64,000 nucleotides of DNA from PSRI01 sp041484195. GTDB lineage: Bacteria; Bacteroidota; Bacteroidia; Chitinophagales; Chitinophagaceae. The notes beneath the pieces were generated by a model. It was not told where the DNA came from, did not search any database, and saw only the letters and a program-made list of their open reading frames with translations. Shown piece after piece: positions 18,129-26,967 of this stretch (positions within the stretch are counted from its first letter, which is position 1; the number at the start of each line of letters is the position of its first letter). The position numbers and the translations under genes were made by a program. The stretch is from the NCBI GenBank assembly GCA_041484195.1, contig JBGPHC010000008.1, forward strand, positions 79,376-143,375. Direction: 5' to 3'.

Positions 18129-18710
18129 TCAATCGCCCATTGAACCTCTCTGTTCCATGCACAGTTTTAGATTCCTTCTCCCGTTTTGAATATGACTCCT
18201 CACATGGTTCCATTCAAATCCTGTCAATTCCACTATTTCCTTATAGCACTTGTTCTGCAAATAGAACAATTCAATACTCAGTTTTTGTTCTTTTGAGAGG
18301 CTTTTCAGGCAATGCTCTAATTTAGCAAATTCCTCTTCCCTGTCCAGCATACCGTTTAGATGCACCGGCTCCTGCGATTGCATAAAATCGGGTTGGATCT
18401 CAACGGTCTTCAGGTTCTTGGCTGATCTCAGCTGCATTAGGCAATGATTCCTGGCCAGCACATAGAGCCAACTCCTGAAATGGTCCACTTCATGAGACTT
18501 CAATTTTATGACCAATTCCCCGAATATATTCATCACAGCGTCCTTGCTGGCTTCACTGTCCTTAAGGTATTTCAGGCAAACGCCATAAACCAGGTCCATA
18601 TACCTCTGATATAGCTGAGACAGTATTTGCATGTCAAATCCCTGCTGGTACAAATGCAGCAATTCGGCGTCGGTAAGACTGGAGTTCGATATGTTTTTGA
18701 TGAATGTCAA
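18129..18710 (-). CDS. ECF-type RNA polymerase sigma factor
   Basis: 193 residues. Region 2 covers about 30-95 (LSQLYQRYMDLVYGVCLKYL, HFRSWLYVLARNHCL), the core-binding and -10-recognising part. Region 4 covers about 130-185 (LSKEQKLSIELFYLQNKCYKEIV, NHVRSHIQNGRRNLK), the -35-binding helix-turn-helix. Length and architecture fit extracytoplasmic-function sigma-70 factors. The next gene on the same strand is the anti-sigma-like/TonB_C fusion, and a VWA-domain gene lies divergently upstream. I could not identify its target promoter motif in the window. Confidence 0.92.
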   Translation of the reverse strand: MTFIKNISNSSLTDAELLHLYQQGFDMQILSQLYQRYMDLVYGVCLKYLKDSEASKDAVMNIFGELVIKLKSHEVDHFRSWLYVLARNHCLMQLRSAKNLKTVEIQPDFMQSQEPVHLNGMLDREEEFAKLEHCLKSLSKEQKLSIELFYLQNKCYKEIVELTGFEWNHVRSHIQNGRRNLKLCMEQRGSMGD

Positions 18711-18767
18711 TATTCAATTCCCGCCAAGGGAAAATTTGTTGCAGGTTCCGGGCCTCATTCCCGCCAT

Positions 18768-18799
18768 TTTAAGGCCGGAAATATTTAAGGCCGGAAATA
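18768..18799. repeat. Perfect 16-bp tandem duplication
   Basis: TTTAAGGCCGGAAATA occurs twice, back to back (18768-18783 and 18784-18799), in the 187-base region between the divergent sigma-factor and VWA genes. The GGCCGG core is unusual in this AT-leaning spacer. It could be a regulatory site or simple slippage. Confidence 0.6.
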
Positions 18800-18897
18800 C
18801 TCCATTAGCAAATTACTCAAATTTTTTTAGGAAGAATTATGCAATCCCCGTAAATGGAGCATCCTGATCAGGAAAAGGCCATTTAAAACCACTTTAT

Positions 18898-20889
18898 ATG
18901 CGAACCATTTATTTCTGCGGACTCCTTATTTTGACCGCAATCGTGGCATTTACTCCTTTCAATAATTTTACCGTTAAGGGTAAGGTAAGCGATCAGTTGG
19001 GCAATCCACTGGTCCAGGTCACCATAACGGAGAAAGGCACCCGAAATGCCACCCTTACAGGTAATAACGGCGAATTTAGCCTGACGGTCAGGTCTGCCCA
19101 TGCAAGCCTGATATTCGAAAGCCCCGGATTTAGCAACAAGGAAATTACCCTGCAGGGGCAAAGCTTCCTGAGTGTTCAGTTGGACATACCCTCAAAGAAA
19201 TTGGAGGAAGTTGTAGTAACGGGAAGAGGCACACGAAACAATAAACGATTAATGGCAATCTCCGATAATCGGCTGAATTCTTACAGGCCCATGCCCGTGG
19301 AGGATGCCCTGATGGGGAAAGTCTCGGGACTCGACATCACAAATCATTCAAAACTTAGATCAAAGAACTATCCCGGGTCTGCTCAGCCGGGGAAATATCA
19401 TGATAGTATTGACGAGGCATTCAACACGGAAGGATACGATGGAATCGTGGAGAACAGGTTCCTGAAAGTAACAGATAATCCCCTTTCAACTTTTTCTATC
19501 GATGTGGATGCCGCCTCCTACAGTAATGTTAGGAGATTCCTGAATGATGGTGCTTTGCCCCCGGCGGGTGCGGTGAGAATTGAGGAGATGATCAATTATT
19601 TTCATTACGATTATCCCCAACCGACAGGCGAGGATCCATTTTCAATCAATACGGAAATAGCAGCCTGTCCCTGGAGCCAGGACAATCGGCTGGTGCTGAT
19701 CGGACTGCAGGGAAAGCAGATCCCCACAGAAAATTTGACGCCATCGAATATTGTTTTCCTGATCGACGTTTCTGGTTCCATGAATGAACCCAATAAATTG
19801 CCCCTGGTGCAGCAATCCATGAAAATGCTGACGGAGCAGTTGCGCGAACAGGATCGGGTAGCCATTGTGGTTTATGCCGGAAATGCCGGCCTGGTGCTTC
19901 CAGCTACCAGCGGTGCCAATAAGCAGGCCATTAGCAATGCCATCGACAGGCTTGAAGCAGGCGGCTCCACTGCCGGGGGAGCCGGTATTAAACTAGCCTA
20001 TGAGATCGCCAAAAATAACTATCTCCCTAAAGGGAATAATAGAGTTATCCTTTGCACCGATGGAGATTTTAATGTGGGCGCCAGTAGCGATGACGAAATG
20101 GAAAGACTCATTGAGCAGGAGCGAAAAAGCGGAGTATTCCTGACCGTGCTGGGATATGGAATGGGGAATTATAAAGACAGCAAAATGCAAAAGTTGGCAG
20201 ATAAGGGAAATGGGAACCACGCCTATATCGACAATTTGAATGAAGCAAAAAAGGTATTGGTCAGCGAATTCGGAGGCACACTCTTTACCATTGCCAAAGA
20301 TGTAAAATTACAGATTGAATTCAACCCTGAAAAAGTTCAGGCCTACAGGCTGATAGGTTATGAGAACCGTTTATTGAATAAAGAAGATTTCAACAACGAT
20401 CAGAAGGATGCGGGTGAATTGGGAAGTGGGCATACCGTAACGGCCCTCTATGAAGTGATTCCCGCGGGCGTAAAGAGCAGGTTTATTGAAACCGTGGACC
20501 CATTGAAATATCAACCCATGAGAGAAAACAATGAAAGGACTGCGAGTTCTGAATTGATGACTATCAAGTTCAGGTACAAGAGACCTGACGGAAATACAAG
20601 TAAGTTGATCGAGCATCCTGTCCAGGACAATCCTTGCAATATCTCTAAGAGTTCTGAAAATTTACGATTTGCCTCCGCCGTTGCAGAGTTCGGAATGTTA
20701 TTGCGTCAATCAGAATTCAAACAAAATTCCAGTTTTTCCTCCGTAATCAGCCTGGCCCGGGAATCGCTGGGCGGTGATGCGGAAGGCTATCGCAAAGAAT
20801 TCCTGCAATTGGTGCAGAAGGCCGGGAAACTCGCAAAATCAGGAATAGAAAACCCCGATAAGGATGAGGAATTCCTGGGGAGAAAATAG
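18898..20889 (+). CDS. Von Willebrand factor A domain protein (YfbK-like) with SusC-like N-terminal module
   Basis: 663 residues. A hydrophobic N-terminus (1-20) is followed by a CarboxypepD_reg-like domain (about 24-98). Then comes a stretch like the start of SusC receptors (EEVVVTGRG at 103-111, VEDALMGKVSGLDI at 134-147). A VWF_A N-terminal region (about 195-280, STFSIDVDAASYSNVRRFL) leads into a VWA domain with the metal site DVSGS (290-294) and LCTDGDFNVG. The C-terminus matches DUF3520. E. coli YfbK shares the VWA/DUF3520 part. Probably periplasmic or outer-membrane facing. Divergent from the sigma gene, hence possibly its target. Molecular role unknown. Confidence 0.88.
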   Translation: MRTIYFCGLLILTAIVAFTPFNNFTVKGKVSDQLGNPLVQVTITEKGTRNATLTGNNGEFSLTVRSAHASLIFESPGFSNKEITLQGQSFLSVQLDIPSKKLEEVVVTGRGTRNNKRLMAISDNRLNSYRPMPVEDALMGKVSGLDITNHSKLRSKNYPGSAQPGKYHDSIDEAFNTEGYDGIVENRFLKVTDNPLSTFSIDVDAASYSNVRRFLNDGALPPAGAVRIEEMINYFHYDYPQPTGEDPFSINTEIAACPWSQDNRLVLIGLQGKQIPTENLTPSNIVFLIDVSGSMNEPNKLPLVQQSMKMLTEQLREQDRVAIVVYAGNAGLVLPATSGANKQAISNAIDRLEAGGSTAGGAGIKLAYEIAKNNYLPKGNNRVILCTDGDFNVGASSDDEMERLIEQERKSGVFLTVLGYGMGNYKDSKMQKLADKGNGNHAYIDNLNEAKKVLVSEFGGTLFTIAKDVKLQIEFNPEKVQAYRLIGYENRLLNKEDFNNDQKDAGELGSGHTVTALYEVIPAGVKSRFIETVDPLKYQPMRENNERTASSELMTIKFRYKRPDGNTSKLIEHPVQDNPCNISKSSENLRFASAVAEFGMLLRQSEFKQNSSFSSVISLARESLGGDAEGYRKEFLQLVQKAGKLAKSGIENPDKDEEFLGRK

Positions 20890-20936
20890 GGATTGGATCA
20901 ATAAGTCAAATAGGTCATGTGGATCAAGGTTCACAC

Positions 20937-21998
20937 CTATTTGACTTTTGCCTGGTGGTCCTTCAGGTAATGTTCCAGAAGTTCATCGCCTCCAAAATCT
21001 CTCTTCAAATCCCTTACAACTGAATGTACATGGTTTGCATTATTCTGTGAGTTGTCATATTCGATGATAATTGTAGGGCCGGTGATGCGGTAATAGTGAC
21101 GTGCGCCAAGGCCTGGATTATGCGCTCCGGCCCATGCGAACCGGAGCCTCTCCAATCCCGCATCCTTTAATTCCTGCAACATGTCATCGGCGAATAATTT
21201 TGTGTAACGGTGAATATATACCAGCACCAAATCCATCAGGAGTGCTTTTTGTTTTGAATTGAGATCATTATAGCTGATCCCGGCCGGATTTTCGATCATG
21301 GCCCTGCGGCTTACATAAGTGATGATATCATTGGGCGCAGTGGTATCAATCATCGTTTTCGTCAATTGATCCGACGTAAGGGAATGCAGCAACAAAAATG
21401 CGTCATCAGACTCTTCCTTCAGCACCTGTTTCCCTTTTTCAGGCCCCGATAGAACGATTGCCGGGTTCGATCCCAGGAATCCCGGCGTGCCCGAAATGAT
21501 CCTGTTATTTTCGGAGGTAAAATTGAATGAGATATGATGTCCTTCCAGGCGCCAGCCCCAAACTTCATTGGAAGAAGGCCTGCCGAATAGCGTGAAAAAA
21601 TATTTTCCCGGATCACGATAATGATCTTCCGGTGGATGATGTTCCAATACCTTAAGTACATTCTCCAATTGAGTGATGGCAACGGCTTTTTCGTATCCTT
21701 CTTCACTGAGCCCTGTCTTAAGTAACTCCAATGCTGCATCCTTTTGTGCCGGAGTCAGATCATTCAGGGGAATTCCTCTTCGGTTGTCCAGCGGCACATA
21801 ATGCCAGTCATATCTTTCTGAATCGCTGAAGGAATAAAATATCTTATCCTTGCGGGCTTGGTCAAGAGTCGCAATAAACCTGTTCACCGCCTTGAGCATC
21901 TGCTCAGCAGGCGCTGTTTTCGGAAAATTTTGAATATTGGTTTGGGCTGAGCAAGCAATCGAAATCAAAATGCTGGTCAAACCATAAATGTATTTCAT
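20937..21998 (-). CDS. DUF3500 domain protein, secreted
   Basis: 353 residues from ATG 21998, which gives a signal peptide (MKYIYGLTSILISIACSAQ); a longer frame upstream adds a non-signal hydrophobic stretch and is rejected. The body matches DUF3500: YDWHYVPLDNRRGIPLNDL, YFFTLFGRPSSNEVWGWR, EGHHISFNFT, FLGSNPAIV and FAWAGAHNPGLGARHYYRI, with HVHSVVRD near the end. These His- and Trp-rich motifs suggest a metal site, but no activity is established for the family. Convergent with the VWA gene, 47 bases apart. Confidence 0.85.
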   Translation of the reverse strand: MKYIYGLTSILISIACSAQTNIQNFPKTAPAEQMLKAVNRFIATLDQARKDKIFYSFSDSERYDWHYVPLDNRRGIPLNDLTPAQKDAALELLKTGLSEEGYEKAVAITQLENVLKVLEHHPPEDHYRDPGKYFFTLFGRPSSNEVWGWRLEGHHISFNFTSENNRIISGTPGFLGSNPAIVLSGPEKGKQVLKEESDDAFLLLHSLTSDQLTKTMIDTTAPNDIITYVSRRAMIENPAGISYNDLNSKQKALLMDLVLVYIHRYTKLFADDMLQELKDAGLERLRFAWAGAHNPGLGARHYYRITGPTIIIEYDNSQNNANHVHSVVRDLKRDFGGDELLEHYLKDHQAKVK

Positions 21999-22157
21999 AC
22001 CCGAATTTTGAATACTGGTGGAATTGTCAATCCTTATAAATATAACAATTATCGGGGAGCCGGCAGATTTAGTGATGTTCTGTATCGGGAGAATGGGTAA
22101 ATTTTCCAGCAATTGAAATCTTCTGAGATCCGGCTAAACAAGGGCCATTCCGCCAGT

Positions 22158-23204
22158 CTATTGCTTCCTCATGATTCGGACGGTGGCATTCTGTGTAAAA
22201 CTGCTTGACAGGAATACCTCATACCTGTTTATGCCGTCTGTGATGACCATGAGTGCAGTATTGGGGGCGATGCGTCCGAGGTTTTCGGCGAACATGGTAA
22301 TTTCATTATAAGGTCTGCTGCTGTCGATGGCTACATACAAATTAATCCCTCTTTCGCTTAATCCCTGGTGAACGGCAACAGGCGCCTTATTAAAGAAGAC
22401 GGAAATACTGTCACCGTCAACGATACCATTGTCGTAAAGCGTTATCCGGATGGAATCGGATTGTACCCAGACCTCTTTGCTCAACACTTTCTGTCTCCTG
22501 GCAAAATCGGCAATGATCTTCTTTACATCATTTGGAACGGCCTCAACGGTATCCTTTTTTTTCAGTTCCACGCTGGCGGGCGCGATGGATGCGATGCTTT
22601 CTGGAGATGAGGCTGAACTATCTTTAGGGGCCATAGCAATTGCAGAATCAGTTTGCTCCTTGGGAGGTTCCGGCTTGGGAATGGCGCTGACTACGAAATC
22701 TTCCGCGGAAGGCCTCCATATTTTCCTGATTGCCGTGAATTTGTCAATGAGGCTGTCGGCGTCAAGCGATTGGTCGCCATACACAAAATCAAATGCTATA
22801 TCAGGACAGGTATATTTATATTTTTCCTGGGAAGTGAATACCCCTTTCAGATTGGAGCTAACCCGGGAAATAGTGAGGATTGCCTTTAAGTCCATGGGAC
22901 ATTCAACGCCACCGGATGCGCTGGCCCTGAAATAAGTGATTGGTACATTCCGGATGTTGATCTCCCTGGAATCGGCGTCATATGTTCCATGCACATAAAA
23001 GGTCTGAAAGCTATTCTTGAAATAGTAACTGATCACACCATGAATTTCGCTCCTTGATTTTTGCTTCAGGTTCAATTCAACCAGGTAATTATTATGGGAG
23101 CCGCCCAAAAGCACATCGGCATTGCCAAACCAATTACCCTTCACATTTTGAGCGTGGGAATTCGTAACACATAACAAAAAACCTATACTGATTATTAATC
23201 TCAT
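22158..23204 (-). CDS. Secreted protein of unknown function
   Basis: 348 residues. Signal peptide (MRLIISIGFLLCVTNSHAQ), a beta-rich N-terminal domain (about 20-165, GNWFGNADVLLGGSHNNYLV), a Pro/Ser/Ala-rich linker (about 172-220) and a C-terminal beta domain (about 240-348, SIRITLYDNGIVDGDSISVF). The YDNGxxDGD pattern recurs in other secreted Bacteroidota proteins, but I know of no assigned function. It lies 159 bases upstream of the DUF3500 gene on the same strand; co-expression is possible. Confidence 0.75.
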   Translation of the reverse strand: MRLIISIGFLLCVTNSHAQNVKGNWFGNADVLLGGSHNNYLVELNLKQKSRSEIHGVISYYFKNSFQTFYVHGTYDADSREINIRNVPITYFRASASGGVECPMDLKAILTISRVSSNLKGVFTSQEKYKYTCPDIAFDFVYGDQSLDADSLIDKFTAIRKIWRPSAEDFVVSAIPKPEPPKEQTDSAIAMAPKDSSASSPESIASIAPASVELKKKDTVEAVPNDVKKIIADFARRQKVLSKEVWVQSDSIRITLYDNGIVDGDSISVFFNKAPVAVHQGLSERGINLYVAIDSSRPYNEITMFAENLGRIAPNTALMVITDGINRYEVFLSSSFTQNATVRIMRKQ

Positions 23205-23355
23205 TTAGCTGCAATTGCCATTATATCGAAAAATCCGTGCCAGTAGCACGATATTAAACGCCTAATACCTTAAAACTATTGCAAATAAAGAGCTTCTGCA
23301 GGAAGCCATATGACCAAGATGGTCACAGTTGTTAGAAAAAAGTCTTCGAGGCACA

Positions 23356-23793
23356 TCAAATACCATATTTTCGTTTGATGTCCCTTTCAATTTCACGCTC
23401 CTTGATTGTTTCCCTTTTGTCATGAACCTTCTTGCCTTTACCGAGACCGATTTCCAATTTTGCGAGGCCTTTTTCATTGAAGAAGATGCGTAGTGGGACA
23501 ATACTGTAGCCTTTTTCTTTGATTTTGGATTCCAGCTTTTTCAGTTCCCTTTTGCTCAGCAGGAGCTTTCTTTCCCGAACAGGGTCATGATTATTGAGGT
23601 TGCCATGGCTGTATTCGGCAATATACAGGCTCTTGATCCAGAGTTCTCCCTTATTGAAATAGCAATAGCTGTCATTAAAACTAGCCTTTCCTTCGCGCAG
23701 GGATTTTACTTCGGTACCAGTCAATACCAGGCCGGCACTGTACTTGTCTTCGATATGATATTCAAAATATGCGGAGCGATTACTTATTATCAT
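23356..23793 (-). CDS. smpB: SsrA-binding protein SmpB
   Basis: 145 residues. SmpB binds tmRNA and carries it to stalled ribosomes for trans-translation. Family motifs are present in order: NRSAYFEYHIEDKYSAGLVL, GTEVKSLREGKAS, YCYFNKGELWIKSLYIAEY, KLLLSKRELKKL, LRIFFNEKGLAKLEIGLGKGKKVHDKR, and the basic tail KEREIERDIKRKYG. The tmRNA gene itself was not found in this window. An inverted repeat (ACATCAAA 23353-23360 with TTTGATGT 23374-23381) spans the stop codon and may be part of a weak terminator. Confidence 0.97.
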   Translation of the reverse strand: MIISNRSAYFEYHIEDKYSAGLVLTGTEVKSLREGKASFNDSYCYFNKGELWIKSLYIAEYSHGNLNNHDPVRERKLLLSKRELKKLESKIKEKGYSIVPLRIFFNEKGLAKLEIGLGKGKKVHDKRETIKEREIERDIKRKYGI

Positions 23794-23923
23794 GGCTATT
23801 GAGGATCAGTGCATCAAAATGAATTGTCTTAATTTACCAGTCACATGAAGGATATCTGAAATTCGGTGGAAAAGCGGAAGCCAGGATTTTGCAGGAATGG
23901 CCAATCAAATTAATGGGATGCGC

Positions 23924-24847
23924 CTAATTTTTGAACAGGACCAACAGTTTTGATAATCTGCTTTTGAGGTCTTTTCTATCCACGATGATATCCAAAAATC
24001 CATGTTCCATCACAAATTCAGAACTCTGGAATCCCACTGGCAATTCTTTTTTGATCGTTTCCTTAATCACGCGCGGACCGGCAAATCCAATCCTGGCGCT
24101 GGGTTCCGCAAGGTTTACATCGCCCAGCATGGCAAATGAAGCGGTAGTTCCGCCATAGGTGGGATCGGTGCAGAGTGATATATACGGGATCCTGGCGTCG
24201 GCCAATTGAGAAAGCTTGCCTGAGGTCTTAGCCAATTGCATCAATGAAAATGCGCTTTCCATCATACGGGCCCCACCACTCTTGCTTATAATCATGAGCG
24301 GAAAATTGTGCTCCAGACAAAAGTCGGCAGCCCTCGCGATCTTTTCACCCATCACACTGCCCAGCGAACCTCCAATAAAATTAAAGTCCATGCATGCTAC
24401 CACCAGATCATTCCCACTCAGTTTGCCTACACCAACGGAGATTGAATCATGCAAACCGGTCTTCGCATAAGCTTCTTTGAGACGCTTGCTATATGGCCTG
24501 AGGTCGCTGAATCCCAGGAAATCTATCGAACGAACATTAGCAAACATTTCCTCATACTGGTTCTCATCAAAAAGAATTTCAAAGTATTCCTGGCTTCCTA
24601 TGCGATGATGATAATTGCATTTGGGACATACGAATAAGTGTTCCCGAAGTTCCAGTACAGTGCAGGTATACTTGCAATTGGGGCATTTAGTCCATAAACC
24701 ATCCGGGGCCTCTTTCTTTTCGGCCGTGGAAGTGAGAATCCCTTTTTTGATTCTCTTAAACCATCTGCTTCTTGTCTCTTCACTTTGACCGTCCTCACCG
24801 GCAAGGTTTGCATCAAAGTCCTCTTCGTGCTGCATGGTATTGGACAT
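23924..24847 (-). CDS. accD: Acetyl-CoA carboxylase carboxyltransferase subunit beta
   Basis: 307 residues. AccD with AccA transfers the carboxyl group from biotin to acetyl-CoA, the first step of fatty-acid synthesis. The N-terminal four-cysteine zinc ribbon is intact (CPNCKYTC ... CPKCNYHH, about 57-80). The crotonase-fold region carries VACMDFNFIGGSLGSVMGEK, SGGARMMESAFSLMQ and DPTYGGTTASFAMLGD. Other acetyl-CoA carboxylase genes are not in this window, as is usual for Bacteroidota. TAAATTTG (24868-24861, minus) is a possible -7 box. Confidence 0.97.
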   Translation of the reverse strand: MSNTMQHEEDFDANLAGEDGQSEETRSRWFKRIKKGILTSTAEKKEAPDGLWTKCPNCKYTCTVLELREHLFVCPKCNYHHRIGSQEYFEILFDENQYEEMFANVRSIDFLGFSDLRPYSKRLKEAYAKTGLHDSISVGVGKLSGNDLVVACMDFNFIGGSLGSVMGEKIARAADFCLEHNFPLMIISKSGGARMMESAFSLMQLAKTSGKLSQLADARIPYISLCTDPTYGGTTASFAMLGDVNLAEPSARIGFAGPRVIKETIKKELPVGFQSSEFVMEHGFLDIIVDRKDLKSRLSKLLVLFKN

Positions 24848-24965
24848 TATTGAATGGTATCAAATTTAACCAATTAAAGCAAACTCAGGCCTGTTTTCAC
24901 AATTTATTGTGACCCTTGGCATTGAGTATAAAAATAATATGTAATAATAGAGGGTGATTTGAGCG

Positions 24966-26024
24966 CTAGGCGATGGTTATACTCTTGTCAAGATAAACAT
25001 CCTGAGTAGCCTGGAGCAATTCTACGCCTTCCTTGAAAGGCCGCTGAAAAGCTTTCCTTCCCAATATAAGGCCCATGCCTCCCGCTCTCTTGTTAATGAC
25101 TGCAGTTTGAACCGAATCAACCAGGTCACTACTTCCTTTGCTTTCGCCTCCACTATTGATGAGTCCGATTTTTCCACTATAGCAATTCAATACCTGATAG
25201 CGGCAAAGATCAATGGGATGGTCTGAGGTCAATTTTTCATATACCAATGGTGAAGTCTTGCCGTGTTTTGTGGCCAGGTATCCGCCATTATTGGTTGGGA
25301 GCTTTTGTTTGATGATATCCGCCTGGATGGTTACGCCCAGATGGTTGGCCTGGCCGGTAAAGTCAGCAGAAGTGTGATAATCTACACCATCTACTTTGAA
25401 ACCATTATTCCTGGTATAACACCATAATATAGTGAGCATGCCCAGTTCGTGCGCCAGTTCGAATGCTTCTGCAATTTCCTTCAGTTGCCGGGTACTCTCT
25501 GGTGATCCCCAGTAAACTGTCGCCCCTATACCGACAGCTCCCATATTCCAAGCGCTGCGAACTGTTCCGAATAAGGTCTGATCGTATCGGTTCGGCAGGC
25601 TCAGGAATTCATTATGATTGATCTTGACAATAAACGGAATCTTATGCGCGTATTTGCGGCTCATGATGCCCAGTACACCAAATGTGGATGCCACACCATT
25701 GGATCCGCTTTCCAGGGCAAGCTTAATAATATTCTCCGGATCGAAATAGATGGGATTGGGAGAAAATGCAGACCCGGCGCTATGCTCAATACCCTGGTCA
25801 ACCGGGAAAATTGAACAATAGCCGGTTCCGCCAAGCCGACCATGATTGAGCAGTGTTTGCAGATTTCTTAGAACCTGGTTATTGCGATTGCTATTGATCC
25901 AGATTTCATCTACATGGTTGGGTGATGGAAGCGTTATGGTTGATTTATCGATGGTCTTGCAGGTATGTTTCAAAAGGTAGTCGGCCTTGTCGCCCAAAAG
26001 ATCGAGAATTTTTTTAGATGCCAT
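24966..26024 (-). CDS. Class I fructose-bisphosphate aldolase (FbaB/DhnA type)
   Basis: 352 residues. Related to archaeal-type/DhnA class I aldolases, which cleave fructose 1,6-bisphosphate through a Schiff-base lysine. Motifs seen: FPVDQGIEHSAGSAF (about 73-87), PFIVKINHNEF, GAVGIGATVYWGS, LWCYTRNNGFK, and the phosphate-binding C-terminal part GLINSGGESKGSSDL and RAGGMGLILGRKAFQR. Acts in glycolysis and gluconeogenesis in the cytoplasm. Single gene with its own promoter. Confidence 0.93.
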   Translation of the reverse strand: MASKKILDLLGDKADYLLKHTCKTIDKSTITLPSPNHVDEIWINSNRNNQVLRNLQTLLNHGRLGGTGYCSIFPVDQGIEHSAGSAFSPNPIYFDPENIIKLALESGSNGVASTFGVLGIMSRKYAHKIPFIVKINHNEFLSLPNRYDQTLFGTVRSAWNMGAVGIGATVYWGSPESTRQLKEIAEAFELAHELGMLTILWCYTRNNGFKVDGVDYHTSADFTGQANHLGVTIQADIIKQKLPTNNGGYLATKHGKTSPLVYEKLTSDHPIDLCRYQVLNCYSGKIGLINSGGESKGSSDLVDSVQTAVINKRAGGMGLILGRKAFQRPFKEGVELLQATQDVYLDKSITIA

Positions 26025-26089
26025 TTGTTACTGGTTTTAAGTAATGAGAAGCGGCCGGAAAAATTCCGAAACCATCTTACTCAGCGGCG

Positions 26090-26119
26090 CAAATATAAAC
26101 ACAGAAATTATAATAGCAA
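26090..26119 (-). promoter_or_regulatory. Promoter for the class I aldolase gene
   Basis: Minus strand: TTG (26119-26117), 19-base spacer, TATATTTG (26097-26090), a full TAnnTTTG match. Initiation near 26083 leaves a leader of about 58 bases before ATG 26024. Confidence 0.65.
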
Positions 26120-26289
26120 TTTTCGATTCCGGAGCTCTTTCACCAGGTATGCAAAACAGGAGGGAACTTTTGACCTAATACCATCATTCCAACCAAACAT
26201 TCTTCCATCTTTCAAATCGAATTCAATGCCATTGGGATGGGATCATACATGCAAAATATTTTCTAGAAATGATCAGGCTGGGTAGGAGT

Positions 26290-26722
26290 GGCCCAAAATA
26301 AAGAACCTCCATCGAAATACGATGGAGGCAATCTTTTTGACGAGCCTACTAAGATTAGATGGGCTTCTAAGGATAGGACTTTAAGGATTCACTACGAAAA
26401 GTGACCTTTCATCAACTTGGTTTTCCACAGTTCGGGGACATTGGATCTTTGTCGGCGTTTTTCGAGGTGCAATTACATAGGAATATTGGCAATTGGTTTT
26501 CCTTGTCCGGATATTGGATTTCGCTAGAATAAGGTTCTGTGAAATTGGATTAAGGTATTCGGGTCTTTCTATTGGATATTGTTCTGGTTTTTCAAAGAAG
26601 AAAGTTGACTGATACTGGATTTTAAACTACCCTTTCAAAGGATTTGGACTTCTAGTTATTTCTTGGACGGTTTTTGGGACATTGGACGGCTGAGGTGTAG
26701 AATTCTCCTCATCAATCAACTT
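26290..26722 (-). ncRNA. Candidate non-coding transcript in the aldolase-CBS intergenic region
   Basis: A promoter-like pair at 26759-26729 would start a minus-strand transcript near 26722. A 9-bp hairpin (26306-26328) followed by a T-rich run could end it near 26295, giving about 430 bases. The interval has no convincing long gene. It does contain the motif TCCAA about every 25-45 bases (minus strand) and two copies of an 11-mer, GGGACATTGGA on the plus strand (26435-26445 and 26676-26686). A local hairpin AAGG/CCTT plus CACT/AGTG spans 26383-26408. One minus-strand frame of about 80 codons is open here without a good start. No known RNA family (tmRNA, RNase P, 6S, SRP) was recognised. Confidence 0.3.
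26306..26328. terminator. Hairpin with 9-bp perfect stem
   Basis: CCTCCATCG (26306-26314) pairs with CGATGGAGG (26320-26328) around AAATA. It is followed by CAATCTTTTT on the plus strand and TTCTTTATTTT on the minus strand, so it could act in either direction. No coding gene ends close to it. Confidence 0.6.
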
Positions 26723-26728
26723 CTGGAA

Positions 26729-26759
26729 CAAAGATACTTCCCCTTAAAGCCTTGGGCAA
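26729..26759 (-). promoter_or_regulatory. Promoter-like element in the intergenic region
   Basis: Minus strand: TTG (26759-26757), 20-base spacer, TATCTTTG (26736-26729), a full TAnnTTTG match with standard spacing. No open reading frame follows closely, so it may drive the candidate non-coding RNA. Confidence 0.45.
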
Positions 26760-26779
26760 GAGCAGTTTTGCTCTTTTTT
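26758..26779 (+). terminator. Intrinsic terminator-like hairpin, plus strand
   Basis: AAGAGCA (26758-26764) pairs with TGCTCTT (26769-26775) around GTTT, followed by further T to 26779. It is oriented to stop plus-strand transcription, but no plus-strand gene precedes it, and it overlaps the -33 part of the minus-strand promoter candidate. Confidence 0.5.
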
Positions 26780-26967
26780 GATTTCAGGTATTTTACTGCC
26801 AGATGAGTAAAGTTCCAATAGAAGTGTTCCGTGTAATTCCGACTTTCGCTTTGGTAGATTTACGATTCATGCAGCTTGTATTCGGACCATTAATGAAGTA
26901 TGATTCGCCAGGAATTAATGCTGTACTGCATTTCGTCAAATTGGTAAAGATACGTGCCGGCCTGAAA

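Noticed and set aside
26290..26780. tmRNA, RNase P RNA, 6S RNA or a CsrA-type sponge
   Set aside because: The conserved tmRNA tag and 3' CCA end and the RNase P core words are absent. GGA repeats exist on the plus strand, but the promoter evidence favours the minus strand and CsrA is not generally found in Bacteroidota.
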